A stretch of 64,000 nucleotides of DNA, taken from Arthrobacter glacialis. Its GTDB lineage: Bacteria; Actinomycetota; Actinomycetes; Actinomycetales; Micrococcaceae. The stretch spans positions 458,074 through 522,073 of the forward strand of contig NZ_PPXC01000001.1 in assembly GCF_002909445.1 (NCBI RefSeq), written 5' to 3'. The notes beneath the pieces were generated by a model. The model did not search any database and was not told where the DNA came from. It saw nothing but the letters and a program-made list of their open reading frames with translations. This document shows positions 15,762 to 24,150 of this stretch, piece by piece. The position numbers and the translations under genes were made by a program. Every line of letters begins with the position of its first letter. Within the stretch, counting starts at the first letter, position 1.

Positions 15762-18700
15762 TCAGTGCTTGGCGGCCGCCTTGCGCCGTGACGCCAGGGC
15801 AACTCCGGCACCAGCACCGAGCAGGACCAGTGCGCCCAAGCCCAGCGGAAGTGCTGCGGTTCCCGTGGCAGCAAGGTCGCCCGAGCCCGAGCCGTTGCCC
15901 GCACCCGCACCGGCCGTCGCAGAAGGTGACGTTCCCGGCGTCGTGCTGGTGGAGGGCGCCGGAACGCCCGTATCCGCAGTAACCGGGATGGTGATCGGCA
16001 GGCGGGCGTAGCTTCCACCATCAGTGGTGATGACAAAGCGGCCGGCGTTGAGCTTTTCCGGGACCGTAAAGCTCAGTGTTGCCACACCCCCGGTGACCGG
16101 TGAGGTGCCCAGCTCGGACGGCAGGACCGCGCCGGCCAGGATGGCGAAACCGGTTCCGCCGCCACTGCCCGAAGGCTCGTAGCGGAGTGTGACCTGGGTG
16201 GACTTGGTGACTCCCAGCGAGGTCAGGTCCAGCTTGTTCAGGCCGAGGCTGACTTTTTGGCCTTCCGTGACAGTGGCCGGTGCGTTGACAACGTCCACGC
16301 CGCGGCGGGAGAAGTCTGGCGTAATCGGCGTTGTGGCCGACTTTTCACCCAGGTACTTGATCCAGGCGTCCCGGTCAATCAAACCGGAATCCTTGGTGTT
16401 GCTGCCTTCCGTGAAGACGCGGAAGTTGTCGCCGCCTGTTGCCAGGAAGCTGAACGTACCCACGCGGTAGGACCGTGCGGGATCCAGCGGTGCACCGTTG
16501 ATGACCACGGAGGTGATGTGGTCGCCCAGCTTGCGGGTGGAATCGTAGGTGTAGTCCACATTGGAGGACAGGCCAAGGTTCAGGAACGGGCGGCTGGGGA
16601 TGCTGCCATCCGCGTTGGTCTGCCACTGCTGCTCCAGCATGGTCTTCACCTGGGCTCCGGTCAGGGAGGTGGTCCACAGGTTGTTCACGAACGGCAACAC
16701 GGCGTTGGCGTTCGCATAGCTGACCACGCCGTCCTCGAAGCCCGCATTCTTGTACAGCAGGTCCGCACGGAGTCCGCCGGGATTGACGACGCCGATCTCG
16801 GCTCCGCCGGTCTGCTCACCCTTGAGGGCGTCCAGGAGCGAGTTGCCCACCAGGTTGCCCAAAGCGGACTCACTGGCGCGGTCATCACGTGTGTACTTGC
16901 CCGTTGCGGCGTCGAAGGTCTGTGCCGTGGTGATGTCGGCGGAGATCTTGCCGACAGGAACACTGCCGGCAACCTTGGCATCGGCCAGAGCCTTGTCCGT
17001 GATGGTCTTGACTGCTTCAACACGGGGGAATTCGGCTACCAGTGCGGCGTCGTCGGCCTTGGTGCGGGGTTCGTTCTTCTGGGTGTAGGAGACAACATTG
17101 TTGTCCGCGTCGACCGTCAAGACGATTTGGCCGATGAACTCGCCGTAGCTTCCGGTCTGGAGCACGGGGCGAGTCTTCAATGCCGCATCAGCAGCAGCGC
17201 CCGGGATCGCAGCGTCCCACGCGTACTGCTTGTGCGTGTGGCCCGTGAAGATGGCGTTGACCGATGCGCTGGTCTTGGTCACAATCTCCTTGAACATGCC
17301 CTCGGTGGCGATTTCTTCCGCCAAGGTTGCCTTCTCGGGCGTTCCGGCACCGGCACCGTCGTGGTATTCGGCCACGATGACATCGGCGAGCTTGCCGTCG
17401 GTGATCTTCTTGGCCACGCGGTTCACGGCTTCAACAGGGTCACCGAAGTCCAGCATGGAGATGCCGGACGGGGTGACCAAGGTGGGGGTTTCCTGCGTGA
17501 TGGCGCCGATGATGGCAACCTTCACCCCATTGACGCTCACGATCTTGTATTCATCGAGCGCAGGCGTGGTGGTGCCCTTCGCGTACACGTTGGCGCCGAG
17601 GTAGTCCCAGTCGGCCGCAGCGGTGACGCGCCCGTCCAGGTCTGCATAGCCCTTGTCGAACTCGTGATTTCCGACGGCGGATGCCTGCAGCTTCAGTGCG
17701 TTGAGGACGTCAATGGTGGGCTTGTCGTTCTGGGAAGCCGAGGCGAACAAGCTGGCACCAATGTTGTCGCCGGCGGAAAGGAAAGCCGTGTTGGCGTCAC
17801 CGGCGGCTGCGCGGAGCTGCTCAACCGTGCCGGCAAACTTCACTGTGTTGGCGTCGATGCGGCCGTGGAAGTCATTGATGTTCAGGAGGTTGATGTCCTT
17901 GGTTGCCGCCGGAACGTCACCCAGGTTCAGGCCCACCACCACGGGGTCATGGTCGGAGGCAGAGTATTGGCCAGCCGTGTAGAAATCGGTGGCGTTGTAC
18001 TTGTAGCGGCTGTAGCCCATGGCAATTGATTCGGCGGAGTTGATGTTCCAGATGTCCGCGCCGGTGATCAGCGCTTCTGCGGCAGGCGAGGCAAGGACAT
18101 GGTCCAGCGAGCCGACCACGCCACCGAAGCTGTAGGAGTGTTTTCCGGTCTTGGGATCCTGGTCCACGTAGCCAGCAGCCGTCATGACATTGATGGGGTC
18201 TTCAAAACTGTAAGCGTTGAAGTCACCCATCAGCAGCACCTTGTCGGTGTTCTGGTCCTGCTGCAGCTTGGTGGAGAAGGCAACAAGTGCCTGGGCCTGG
18301 GCTGTGCGGGCAAGGTTTGAATTGCCCTGGCCCTGATCGGTGTCATTGCCAATGGCTGAGCCCTTGGACTTGAAGTGGTTGACGATCAGCAGCACCTTGG
18401 CTGAATCCTCGGCACCCACGGGCTTGAAAGACTGGGCCAGCGGCTGCCGGGCAATGCCTGTGAACGCCTTGTCGTCCAGAATGACGGAATCGCCTACGGG
18501 CTCGGCAACGTTCTTCTTGAAGATGTATGCCGTGCGGATGACGTCTTCAATCGCTTCGGCGGGTCGCGTTGCGGGGGAGCGGACGTAGTCCCAGACCCCC
18601 GGCGTTGCAGCATTGAGAGCGCCAACCAGGGTAGCTAGGGCGCTGTCGCGGTCTTTGCCGAACTTGGCTGAGTTCTCTACTTCTTCCAGCGAGAGCACGT

Positions 18701-20525
18701 CAGCGCCGGAAGCGTTGATGCCGGCCACGATCTTGTCCTGCTGGCGCTGGAGGTTCGCCGCATCAGCAGCGCCGCGCTGGTCGCAGCCGCCCCTGACGCT
18801 GATCTTGTTGCCGTTGTAGTCCGTGTAGAACTGGCATGAGGGGTTCTTGTCGCCAGTCTCCGTGAAGTAGTTTTGCACGTTGAAGGAGGCAACCTTGAGG
18901 TTTCCGCCAACGGGCTTCGGTGCGTCGGCGCGGGTGTTCCCGAAAGCGATGGGTTGCACGGTGCCGGCATTCGCAGGCGTGAGTGCTTCCAAGGGCTGGA
19001 ACTTGTAGGCGTTGTTGCGGTTGTCGAAGATGACCGGGGCCATGAATTCTGAGGTGGAGCCGATGCGCATCGGCGTTGCCTGACTCAACCAGGGAAGCGG
19101 CACCAAGGAACCGGCGGCGCTGAGGAAATTGGTGCTGGCGCCGTCGTCGAGCTTGATGGCACGGGCAGTGTTCTCGGCAACTGCGGCGGTGTACGCGGCT
19201 GAACCGTAGGGTGCCACCGCAGTGGGCTGAACCAGCGGCGTGGTTCCGGTGGCCAAGCCAACCTCACCGTAGTTGTTCAGTGAATAGTTGTCCGTGATGG
19301 TGAAGTTACCCTGGGGCGCAACGAGCATGCCCTCAAGGGTTTCACGCTGCGCGACGGACCCAGGCACGGTGATGACAGCCGCCTTGACCTCCGTGGCAGG
19401 TTCGGAGAGCTGGGTCATTCCGCCAGCAGCAACATCAATCTCTGTAGTGGTTGCGGTGTCTGAAGCGCCGCCGAATTCCTTGACCAGACCAGTGACCTGG
19501 ACGTAGTCACCAATCTTGACGGTGGCCACCGTGGCGGGGGAGTACACAAACACACCATCGGAAACCTTATGCGTGGCGAGGTCAAGGTCGCCGCCGGTGC
19601 CCGGAGTCTGAATGAAGTAACCGTTGAAGCCGCCGCTGGGGTAGGCCGCAGTAACTTTGCCCTTGGTGGTGACACTGGTGCCCACCAAGGGGCTCGCTGC
19701 GCCGTTGCCCTGAATCTCGGCGATGGTCTTGGACCCGGAATCAACCGGTGGAGCGGGTGGTTCGGCGCCGCCACCGGTGCCAACCGGCGAGGGAGCCGCC
19801 GTGGTGAAGTCTGCCGCGTTGCTGTTCGTATCGGCAAAGCCCGTGCGGTTCAGTGAGGAGGAAGCGTTCGCAGCCGAGGACGCCGCGGTTTCAAAGCTGT
19901 TGGAGGTGCCATAACCGAGCAGGTCCACCACATCGGCGGTTCCCACCAATGATCCGGTGGGGAGATCGGCCGGAAGTCGTGACGCTTGGCTGGAGAGGAT
20001 GAGCGTGCCGCCGCCACCGGCAAAAGCAAAACCGCTCGAATCCGCGTCGCTGGTAGGCAGTTCACTGCCCACAACTCCATTGGAGTTGCCCTTGATCAGG
20101 TAATAGTCGTTGGCCTTGATGGTGCCGGTCAGGGCTGTCAGCCCGGTGGGTGCCGCCTGGCCGGTGGTGGAGCGGTACTGCAGCGACCAGCCGTTGAGGC
20201 TGATGTCGGCACCTGTGGGGTTGTACAGTTCCACGAACTTGTTCTTGTAGGTGGCGTTGGCGCTGCCACCGTTGAGATAAGCCTCGTTAATGACCACGTG
20301 CGGTGCGGCCAAGGCACCTGGCAGGGCGACAGCGGGGGCGAGCGCGCCGCTTGGGGCGAGTGCCGCCGTCGCACTTTCAGTGGGTGTGGAAGCGGCAGCC
20401 CCGGTGGATTCGGTGTTTGCCGTGTCGTCTGTGGCCAGGGCGGGTGAAACCGCCAGCGGGGCCACCGCCAGGCCAAGGGCCAGTACGGCGCCCAACCCAG
20501 CCTTGATGAAGGTGTTGCTCGTCAT
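15762..20525 (-). CDS. Wall-anchored LTD + ExeM/NucH nuclease + UshA-type 5'-nucleotidase fusion
   Basis: The 1587-residue secreted protein has a signal peptide ending near SPALATDD. A lamin-tail domain (about 75-190, VINEAYLNGG) comes next. Then comes an ExeM/NucH endonuclease-exonuclease-phosphatase domain (about 540-865, with KVASFNVQNYF, SLEEVENS, VNHFKSKGS, MGDFNAY and SDHDPVVVG). A calcineurin-like phosphoesterase (about 870-1110, NINDFHGRI, GNHEFD, GHTHKQY) and a 5'-nucleotidase C-terminal domain follow. The C-terminus has LAATG, a hydrophobic helix and RRKAAAKH, a sortase class E-type sorting signal. It should degrade extracellular DNA or RNA and dephosphorylate the nucleotides at the wall. 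The ATG at 20525 is chosen for the signal peptide and nearby GAG/GGAG motifs; the frame is open further upstream to 20759. Confidence 0.92.
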   Translation of the reverse strand: MTSNTFIKAGLGAVLALGLAVAPLAVSPALATDDTANTESTGAAASTPTESATAALAPSGALAPAVALPGALAAPHVVINEAYLNGGSANATYKNKFVELYNPTGADISLNGWSLQYRSTTGQAAPTGLTALTGTIKANDYYLIKGNSNGVVGSELPTSDADSSGFAFAGGGGTLILSSQASRLPADLPTGSLVGTADVVDLLGYGTSNSFETAASSAANASSSLNRTGFADTNSNAADFTTAAPSPVGTGGGAEPPAPPVDSGSKTIAEIQGNGAASPLVGTSVTTKGKVTAAYPSGGFNGYFIQTPGTGGDLDLATHKVSDGVFVYSPATVATVKIGDYVQVTGLVKEFGGASDTATTTEIDVAAGGMTQLSEPATEVKAAVITVPGSVAQRETLEGMLVAPQGNFTITDNYSLNNYGEVGLATGTTPLVQPTAVAPYGSAAYTAAVAENTARAIKLDDGASTNFLSAAGSLVPLPWLSQATPMRIGSTSEFMAPVIFDNRNNAYKFQPLEALTPANAGTVQPIAFGNTRADAPKPVGGNLKVASFNVQNYFTETGDKNPSCQFYTDYNGNKISVRGGCDQRGAADAANLQRQQDKIVAGINASGADVLSLEEVENSAKFGKDRDSALATLVGALNAATPGVWDYVRSPATRPAEAIEDVIRTAYIFKKNVAEPVGDSVILDDKAFTGIARQPLAQSFKPVGAEDSAKVLLIVNHFKSKGSAIGNDTDQGQGNSNLARTAQAQALVAFSTKLQQDQNTDKVLLMGDFNAYSFEDPINVMTAAGYVDQDPKTGKHSYSFGGVVGSLDHVLASPAAEALITGADIWNINSAESIAMGYSRYKYNATDFYTAGQYSASDHDPVVVGLNLGDVPAATKDINLLNINDFHGRIDANTVKFAGTVEQLRAAAGDANTAFLSAGDNIGASLFASASQNDKPTIDVLNALKLQASAVGNHEFDKGYADLDGRVTAAADWDYLGANVYAKGTTTPALDEYKIVSVNGVKVAIIGAITQETPTLVTPSGISMLDFGDPVEAVNRVAKKITDGKLADVIVAEYHDGAGAGTPEKATLAEEIATEGMFKEIVTKTSASVNAIFTGHTHKQYAWDAAIPGAAADAALKTRPVLQTGSYGEFIGQIVLTVDADNNVVSYTQKNEPRTKADDAALVAEFPRVEAVKTITDKALADAKVAGSVPVGKISADITTAQTFDAATGKYTRDDRASESALGNLVGNSLLDALKGEQTGGAEIGVVNPGGLRADLLYKNAGFEDGVVSYANANAVLPFVNNLWTTSLTGAQVKTMLEQQWQTNADGSIPSRPFLNLGLSSNVDYTYDSTRKLGDHITSVVINGAPLDPARSYRVGTFSFLATGGDNFRVFTEGSNTKDSGLIDRDAWIKYLGEKSATTPITPDFSRRGVDVVNAPATVTEGQKVSLGLNKLDLTSLGVTKSTQVTLRYEPSGSGGGTGFAILAGAVLPSELGTSPVTGGVATLSFTVPEKLNAGRFVITTDGGSYARLPITIPVTADTGVPAPSTSTTPGTSPSATAGAGAGNGSGSGDLAATGTAALPLGLGALVLLGAGAGVALASRRKAAAKH

Positions 20526-20762
20526 GTCTCCAACTCTCAAAAGTGTGGCGTTCCCCAACGCCGTGAGTGATGATGATCCGCAGTTTTCAAGGGTGGAGGA
20601 CGGCACAAGGCGGCCCTCAACCTGCCGCGCGGGAATGTGTTTGAGCCAAACACGTGAATGTGAATCAACCATGAACGGACGGCCGCGGTCAATGAAATAC
20701 CAGGGGTTTTGTTGAAAACCAGTCAAAAGGTTAGGGCGGCCCGACGGCGGCCGGGGCAAAAG

Positions 20763-20800
20763 AAAAGGGAAGCAGCCTCGTGATGAGACTGCTTCCCTTC
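20763..20800 (-). terminator. Terminator of tRNA-Ser(TGA)
   Basis: On the minus strand GAAGGGAAGCAG pairs with CTGCTTCCCTT, followed by TTCTTTT. It begins a few bases after the tRNA 3' end and before the promoter region of the nuclease gene. Confidence 0.85.
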
Positions 20801-20807
20801 ATACGCG

Positions 20808-20895
20808 CGGAAGGTGCGAGATTCGAACTCGCGGTACGGGGTTACCGCACACTGGTTTTCAAGACCAGCTCCATCGGCCGCTCGGACAACCTTCC
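20808..20895 (-). tRNA. tRNA-Ser (anticodon TGA)
   Basis: This is an 88-nt minus-strand cloverleaf. It has acceptor GGAAGGT/ACCTTCC with discriminator G, anticodon stem CTGGT/ACCAG with loop CTTGAAA (anticodon TGA), a long serine-type variable arm, and a T arm with GTTCGAATC. CCA is not encoded. Confidence 0.95.
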
Positions 20896-20990
20896 TTACC
20901 CTAGTAGTGTTTCATAAGCAGGGCTGTGCCACCAAAATGAGCGGCGGCACAACGAGGATTCACGGGTACTTGAAGGCGATGGAGAAGGTC

Positions 20991-21974
20991 ATGAAGGCGA
21001 TTATTACAACGGGTGCCGGCGGGCCGGAAGTTTTGGCTCTCACGGAGGCGCCAGCTCCGGTGCCGGGCCCGGGCGAGGTGCTCATTGACGTGGTTGCCGC
21101 GGGAATCAACCGTGCTGACGTGCAGCAGCGGCGTGGCTTCTATCCGCCGCCGCCGGGCGCATCGCAGATTTTGGGCCTTGAAGTGTCCGGCCGGATAGCC
21201 GCCTTTGGCCCGAATGTGACCAAGCCTTTCAGCCTGGGCGACAAGGTTGTGGCGTTGCTCACAGGTGGCGGTTACGCGGCCCAGGTGGCCGTCCCGGCTG
21301 GCCAGGTGCTGCCCCTGCCCGAGGGAATCGACGTTGTCACGGCCGCCGCCCTGCCCGAAGTTGCCGCCACCGTGCATTCAAACCTGTTCATGACGGCGCA
21401 GCTGCAGGCCGGGGAAACTGTCTTGATTCATGGCGGTGCCGGCGGTATTGGCGCCATGGCCATTCAGCTGGCGAAGGCTGCCGGCGCCCGCGTCATCGCC
21501 ACGGCCGGCAGTGACGAGAAGGCCGCCATGCTCACCGGCTACCTCGGCGCGGACCTGGCCATCAACTACCGCACCCAGGACTTTGTGGAACGGGTCCGCG
21601 AATTCACCGGCGGGCTCGGCGCAAACGTGATCCTCGACGTCGTCGGGGCTAAGTATTTGGCGCGCAATGTGGAATCACTGGCCACCTATGGCCGCCTGGT
21701 GGTCATCGGCCTGCAGGGAGGTGCGACGGCGGAACTCAACTTGGGCGCGCTGCTCACCAAGCGCGCGGCCATCATCGGAACCACGCTGCGGGCCCGCCCG
21801 GTAGATGAGAAGACGGCCATCATGGAGGGCGTGCGCGATAGCGTCTGGCCGCTGGTGGCCAGCGGAGCCGTCAAGCCCATGGTGGACAAGACGTTCCCGC
21901 TGACCCAGGTTGCCGCGGCACACGAGTACTTTGATTCGGGCGCCCATGTGGGCAAGGTGCTGCTGACGCTGTAG
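20991..21974 (+). CDS. Zinc-independent quinone oxidoreductase / medium-chain dehydrogenase (QOR/PIG3-like)
   Basis: The 327-residue protein starts MKAIITTGAGGPEVLALTEA. It has the MDR GroES-like domain (INRADVQQRRGFYPPPPGA) and a nucleotide-binding domain with IHGGAGGIGAMAIQLAKAAG, typical of NADPH:quinone oxidoreductases of the PIG3 type. The cysteines and histidine for catalytic zinc are absent, as expected for this branch. The frame stays open upstream across the tRNA. The ATG at 20991 is chosen because GGAGAAGG immediately precedes it and the family begins MKAI. It is a single gene followed by a strong terminator. Confidence 0.88.
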   Translation: MKAIITTGAGGPEVLALTEAPAPVPGPGEVLIDVVAAGINRADVQQRRGFYPPPPGASQILGLEVSGRIAAFGPNVTKPFSLGDKVVALLTGGGYAAQVAVPAGQVLPLPEGIDVVTAAALPEVAATVHSNLFMTAQLQAGETVLIHGGAGGIGAMAIQLAKAAGARVIATAGSDEKAAMLTGYLGADLAINYRTQDFVERVREFTGGLGANVILDVVGAKYLARNVESLATYGRLVVIGLQGGATAELNLGALLTKRAAIIGTTLRARPVDEKTAIMEGVRDSVWPLVASGAVKPMVDKTFPLTQVAAAHEYFDSGAHVGKVLLTL

Positions 21975-22000
21975 CGCTTAGCGGCCTGCATTCGAAAAAT

Positions 22001-22065
22001 GCGCCCCGTTCCGCTTCCGGCGCCCCGTTGACCGGGCGCCGGAAGCGGAACGGGGCGCTTTTATT
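22001..22065. terminator. Bidirectional long hairpin terminator
   Basis: Perfect 25-base arms at 22001-22025 and 22034-22058 enclose an 8-base loop, with TTTTATT on the right and AAAAAT on the left. It can therefore terminate the oxidoreductase transcript rightward and the hypothetical membrane protein transcript leftward. Confidence 0.9.
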
Positions 22066-22106
22066 CGATGGTCGTTTGGCGCTGCGCCACTGCGCGCTGG
22101 CTTTTC

Positions 22107-22619
22107 CTATTTGCCGTGGTTGCGCTGACGCGGGGCCCTGATCTTCGGCGTGCGTCCGTCGATCTGCGCAAGCAACCGCTGCTTTTGGGGACTGTCGGGG
22201 CGCGCCCGGATGACAGTGATCTCTCGCTGCGAGTATGGCGCGGTTCGCTCCGGGTGAGCCGATGCCCGCCACTCGCGGTACCAGCGTGGTCCGAGGAAGG
22301 GCGGCCACCAGAAGGAGGAGCAAGCGACTCCCAAGAGGGGTGGCATCATTAGGCACGCAATGAAAGGGCCCCTCGCAAGATTCTCGTAGTCGGAGTACTT
22401 CAGCAGGGTTTCCAGCAGTATGACAAGCAAAAAGACCCCGCCTGAGGCCATCTTGAAGGGCCAATTGACCAGATGCCCAGGGTAACTGTAGAAGACCCAA
22501 CCGCGGCGTTTTCCGTTCAGTCCACACCAGGTGGCCATGAAGGATGCGGCGGCGAGCGCCGCTGAAAATATGACCAAAAAAATGTGGCCCTCGGTCATGT
22601 CGGAAAATTCGGGGAGCAC
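22107..22619 (-). CDS. Hypothetical membrane protein
   Basis: This 170-residue protein has about three hydrophobic segments: HIFLVIFSAALAAASFMATW, FKMASGGVFLLVILLETLL and GPFIACLMMPPLLGVACSSF. A basic, Arg-rich cytosolic tail of about 50 residues follows. I do not recognise a family. The GTG start at 22619 has AAAGG a few bases upstream; an internal Met (MTEGH) is an alternative. It is divergent from the PadR operon and shares its 184-bp promoter region, so joint control is possible. Codon use (GCC/GCG rich, with good wobble GC) fits a real gene, and the strong terminator at 22001 flanks it. Confidence 0.6.
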   Translation of the reverse strand: MLPEFSDMTEGHIFLVIFSAALAAASFMATWCGLNGKRRGWVFYSYPGHLVNWPFKMASGGVFLLVILLETLLKYSDYENLARGPFIACLMMPPLLGVACSSFWWPPFLGPRWYREWRASAHPERTAPYSQREITVIRARPDSPQKQRLLAQIDGRTPKIRAPRQRNHGK

Positions 22620-22706
22620 GGTGCCTTTCGTCCTTTCGGGTGACTAAAAGGTAGCAAGCAAGCCGCAGAGATGTCATTTTGGCGAAAGTCCCAGTCAGCG
22701 CTTGCG

Positions 22707-22752
22707 TTGACCATACTCAGTAGCTACATTAGGCATACGCGGTATGTATACC
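22707..22752 (+). promoter_or_regulatory. Promoter with overlapping palindromes, likely PadR autoregulatory region
   Basis: TTGACC (22707-22712) and TAGGCA (22730-22735) are spaced by 17. Two overlapping inverted repeats follow at the expected start point: CATAC-GCG-GTATG (22734-22746) and GGTAT-GT-ATACC (22741-22752). PadR repressors commonly bind TATG/CATA-containing palindromes at their own promoters, so this is the likely operator. Confidence 0.5.
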
Positions 22753-22803
22753 GTTGTCGTGAGGGTTCGTTGGGGGCTCTCGCGCCGAACAAGGGGGCTG
22801 CAG

Positions 22804-23427
22804 ATGTCCATTAAGCATTCATTACTAGCGTTATTGGCGGAAAGTCCGCGCTATGGTTACCAGCTGCGCGGCGAGTTCGAGGAGCGGACAGGTTCCACGT
22901 GGCCGCTGAACATTGGGCAGGTGTACACCACCCTTGACCGTCTGGAGCGGGATGCCCTGGTGGAAAAGGAAGGCGACGACGGCGAAGGTCACGTCATCTA
23001 CAGCATCACCGACGCCGGGCGCACCGAGGTGATGGGTTGGTTTGCCCAGCCAGTTGCCGCAACAAACCCGCCGCGCAATGAGCTGGCCATCAAGCTGGCG
23101 CTGGCCCTGACGCTCGCCGACGTGAACGTTTCCGCCGTCGTTCAGGCACAGCGCACAGCCTCCATGAAACTGTTGCAGGACTACACCCGCCAACGCCGAG
23201 CCGCGGCCACCCATGCTGGCACACAACTCTCCGGCGAGCCCGGCACGGGCAACGCCAACGACGCAGCCTGGCTGCTGGTGTTGGATTCGCTCATTTTCAC
23301 CACGGAAGCCGAGGTCCGCTGGCTGGACCACTGCGAAGGCTGGATGGCCAAACGCGCAGCATCGGCGGGCACAGCAGCCAAGCCGGCCCAGGCACGCGCC
23401 ACTGCTGACACGGCGGTGGTCAAATGA
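22804..23427 (+). CDS. PadR-family transcriptional regulator
   Basis: This 207-residue protein opens MSIKHSLLALLAESPRYGYQ, the characteristic PadR winged helix. QVYTTLDRLERDALVEKEG and YSITDAGRTEVMGWF follow. The C-terminal half is helical, fitting the dimerisation domain, and ends in an Ala/Lys-rich tail. The frame extends to 22744, but the ATG at 22804 is preceded by AAGGGGG. It is the first gene of an operon with an ABC ATPase (ATGA overlap) and a large permease. In such operons PadR represses the exporter until a drug or peptide ligand binds; the ligand is unknown. Confidence 0.92.
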   Translation: MSIKHSLLALLAESPRYGYQLRGEFEERTGSTWPLNIGQVYTTLDRLERDALVEKEGDDGEGHVIYSITDAGRTEVMGWFAQPVAATNPPRNELAIKLALALTLADVNVSAVVQAQRTASMKLLQDYTRQRRAAATHAGTQLSGEPGTGNANDAAWLLVLDSLIFTTEAEVRWLDHCEGWMAKRAASAGTAAKPAQARATADTAVVK

Positions 23428-24149
23428 GCAACGAAATTTTGCAGCTTGAAAGCGTCAGCCGGACCTATGGTGAAGGCGCCATGTCCGTGGCGGCTCTGCG
23501 CAGCGTGAGCCTGACCATCAACGCCGGCGAGTTCGTGGCGGTCATGGGGCCCTCGGGGTCCGGAAAGTCCTCGCTCCTGACGCTCGCCGGCGGCCTGGAC
23601 AAGGCCACCAGTGGAGAAATTTTCGTGGAAGGAACCCCGTTGGGAGGGCTCAGCATCAACGCGCTGGCCAGGTTGCGCCGTCGTGCCGTGGGATACGTCT
23701 TTCAGGACTTCAACCTTGTCCCCACATTGACGGCCGCCGAAAATGTTGCCTTGCCCCGGGAACTTGATGGCATTCCTGCCCGCAAGGCCCGCCGCCAGGC
23801 CAAGGATGCGCTGCGCCTGGTGGGCATTGAGGACTTGGCTGACAGGTTCATGGATCAAATGTCTGGGGGCCAGCAGCAGCGTGTGGCCATTGCCCGCGCC
23901 ATTGTGGGCAACCGCCGTCTGATTCTTGCTGATGAGCCCACGGGCGCGCTGGATTCGGCCACGGGTGACGGCATCCTGGAAGTGTTGCGTAGCCGGGCTG
24001 AGGCCGGGGCCGCCGTCGTCATGGTCACGCATGAGGCCAGGCACGCCGGCTGGGCTGACAGGGTGGTGTTCCTCAAGGACGGCCGCATTGTTGACGAGGC
24101 CGCCTCGCAGCAGGACCCGTCAGTGCTGTTGGCTGGATGGGCGCACTGA
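23424..24149 (+). CDS. ABC exporter ATPase, LolD/MacB type
   Basis: The 241-residue ATPase has Walker A GPSGSGKSS, the Q-loop segment YVFQDFNLVPTLTAAENVALP, signature [15 protein letters not shown], Walker B LILADEPTGALD and the switch His in MVTHEARH. These features place it with LolD/MacB/SalX-type ATPases that work with FtsX-like permeases. The start overlaps the PadR stop as ATGA, and the permease gene begins 2 bases after its stop. It probably energises export of or resistance to an antimicrobial peptide or lipid-like compound, or mechanotransmission; the substrate is not evident. Confidence 0.93.
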   Translation: MSNEILQLESVSRTYGEGAMSVAALRSVSLTINAGEFVAVMGPSGSGKSSLLTLAGGLDKATSGEIFVEGTPLGGLSINALARLRRRAVGYVFQDFNLVPTLTAAENVALPRELDGIPARKARRQAKDALRLVGIEDLADRFMDQMSGGQQQRVAIARAIVGNRRLILADEPTGALDSATGDGILEVLRSRAEAGAAVVMVTHEARHAGWADRVVFLKDGRIVDEAASQQDPSVLLAGWAH

Positions 24150-24150
24150 G

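Noticed and set aside
16257-18029. 590-codon open frame on the + strand inside the nuclease/nucleotidase gene
   Set aside because: It is the complement of a gene with clear nuclease and phosphoesterase motifs; its translation is rich in Val/Gly/Arg/His with no recognisable domain.
11289-20895. tRNA-Ser genes considered as integration sites of a genomic island
   Set aside because: No integrase and no repeated tRNA 3' end were found nearby, and the genes between them look like core genes.
20814-20990. N-terminal extension of the quinone oxidoreductase frame across the tRNA-Ser locus
   Set aside because: It would read through a tRNA gene; the ATG at 20991 has a ribosome-binding site and matches the family start.
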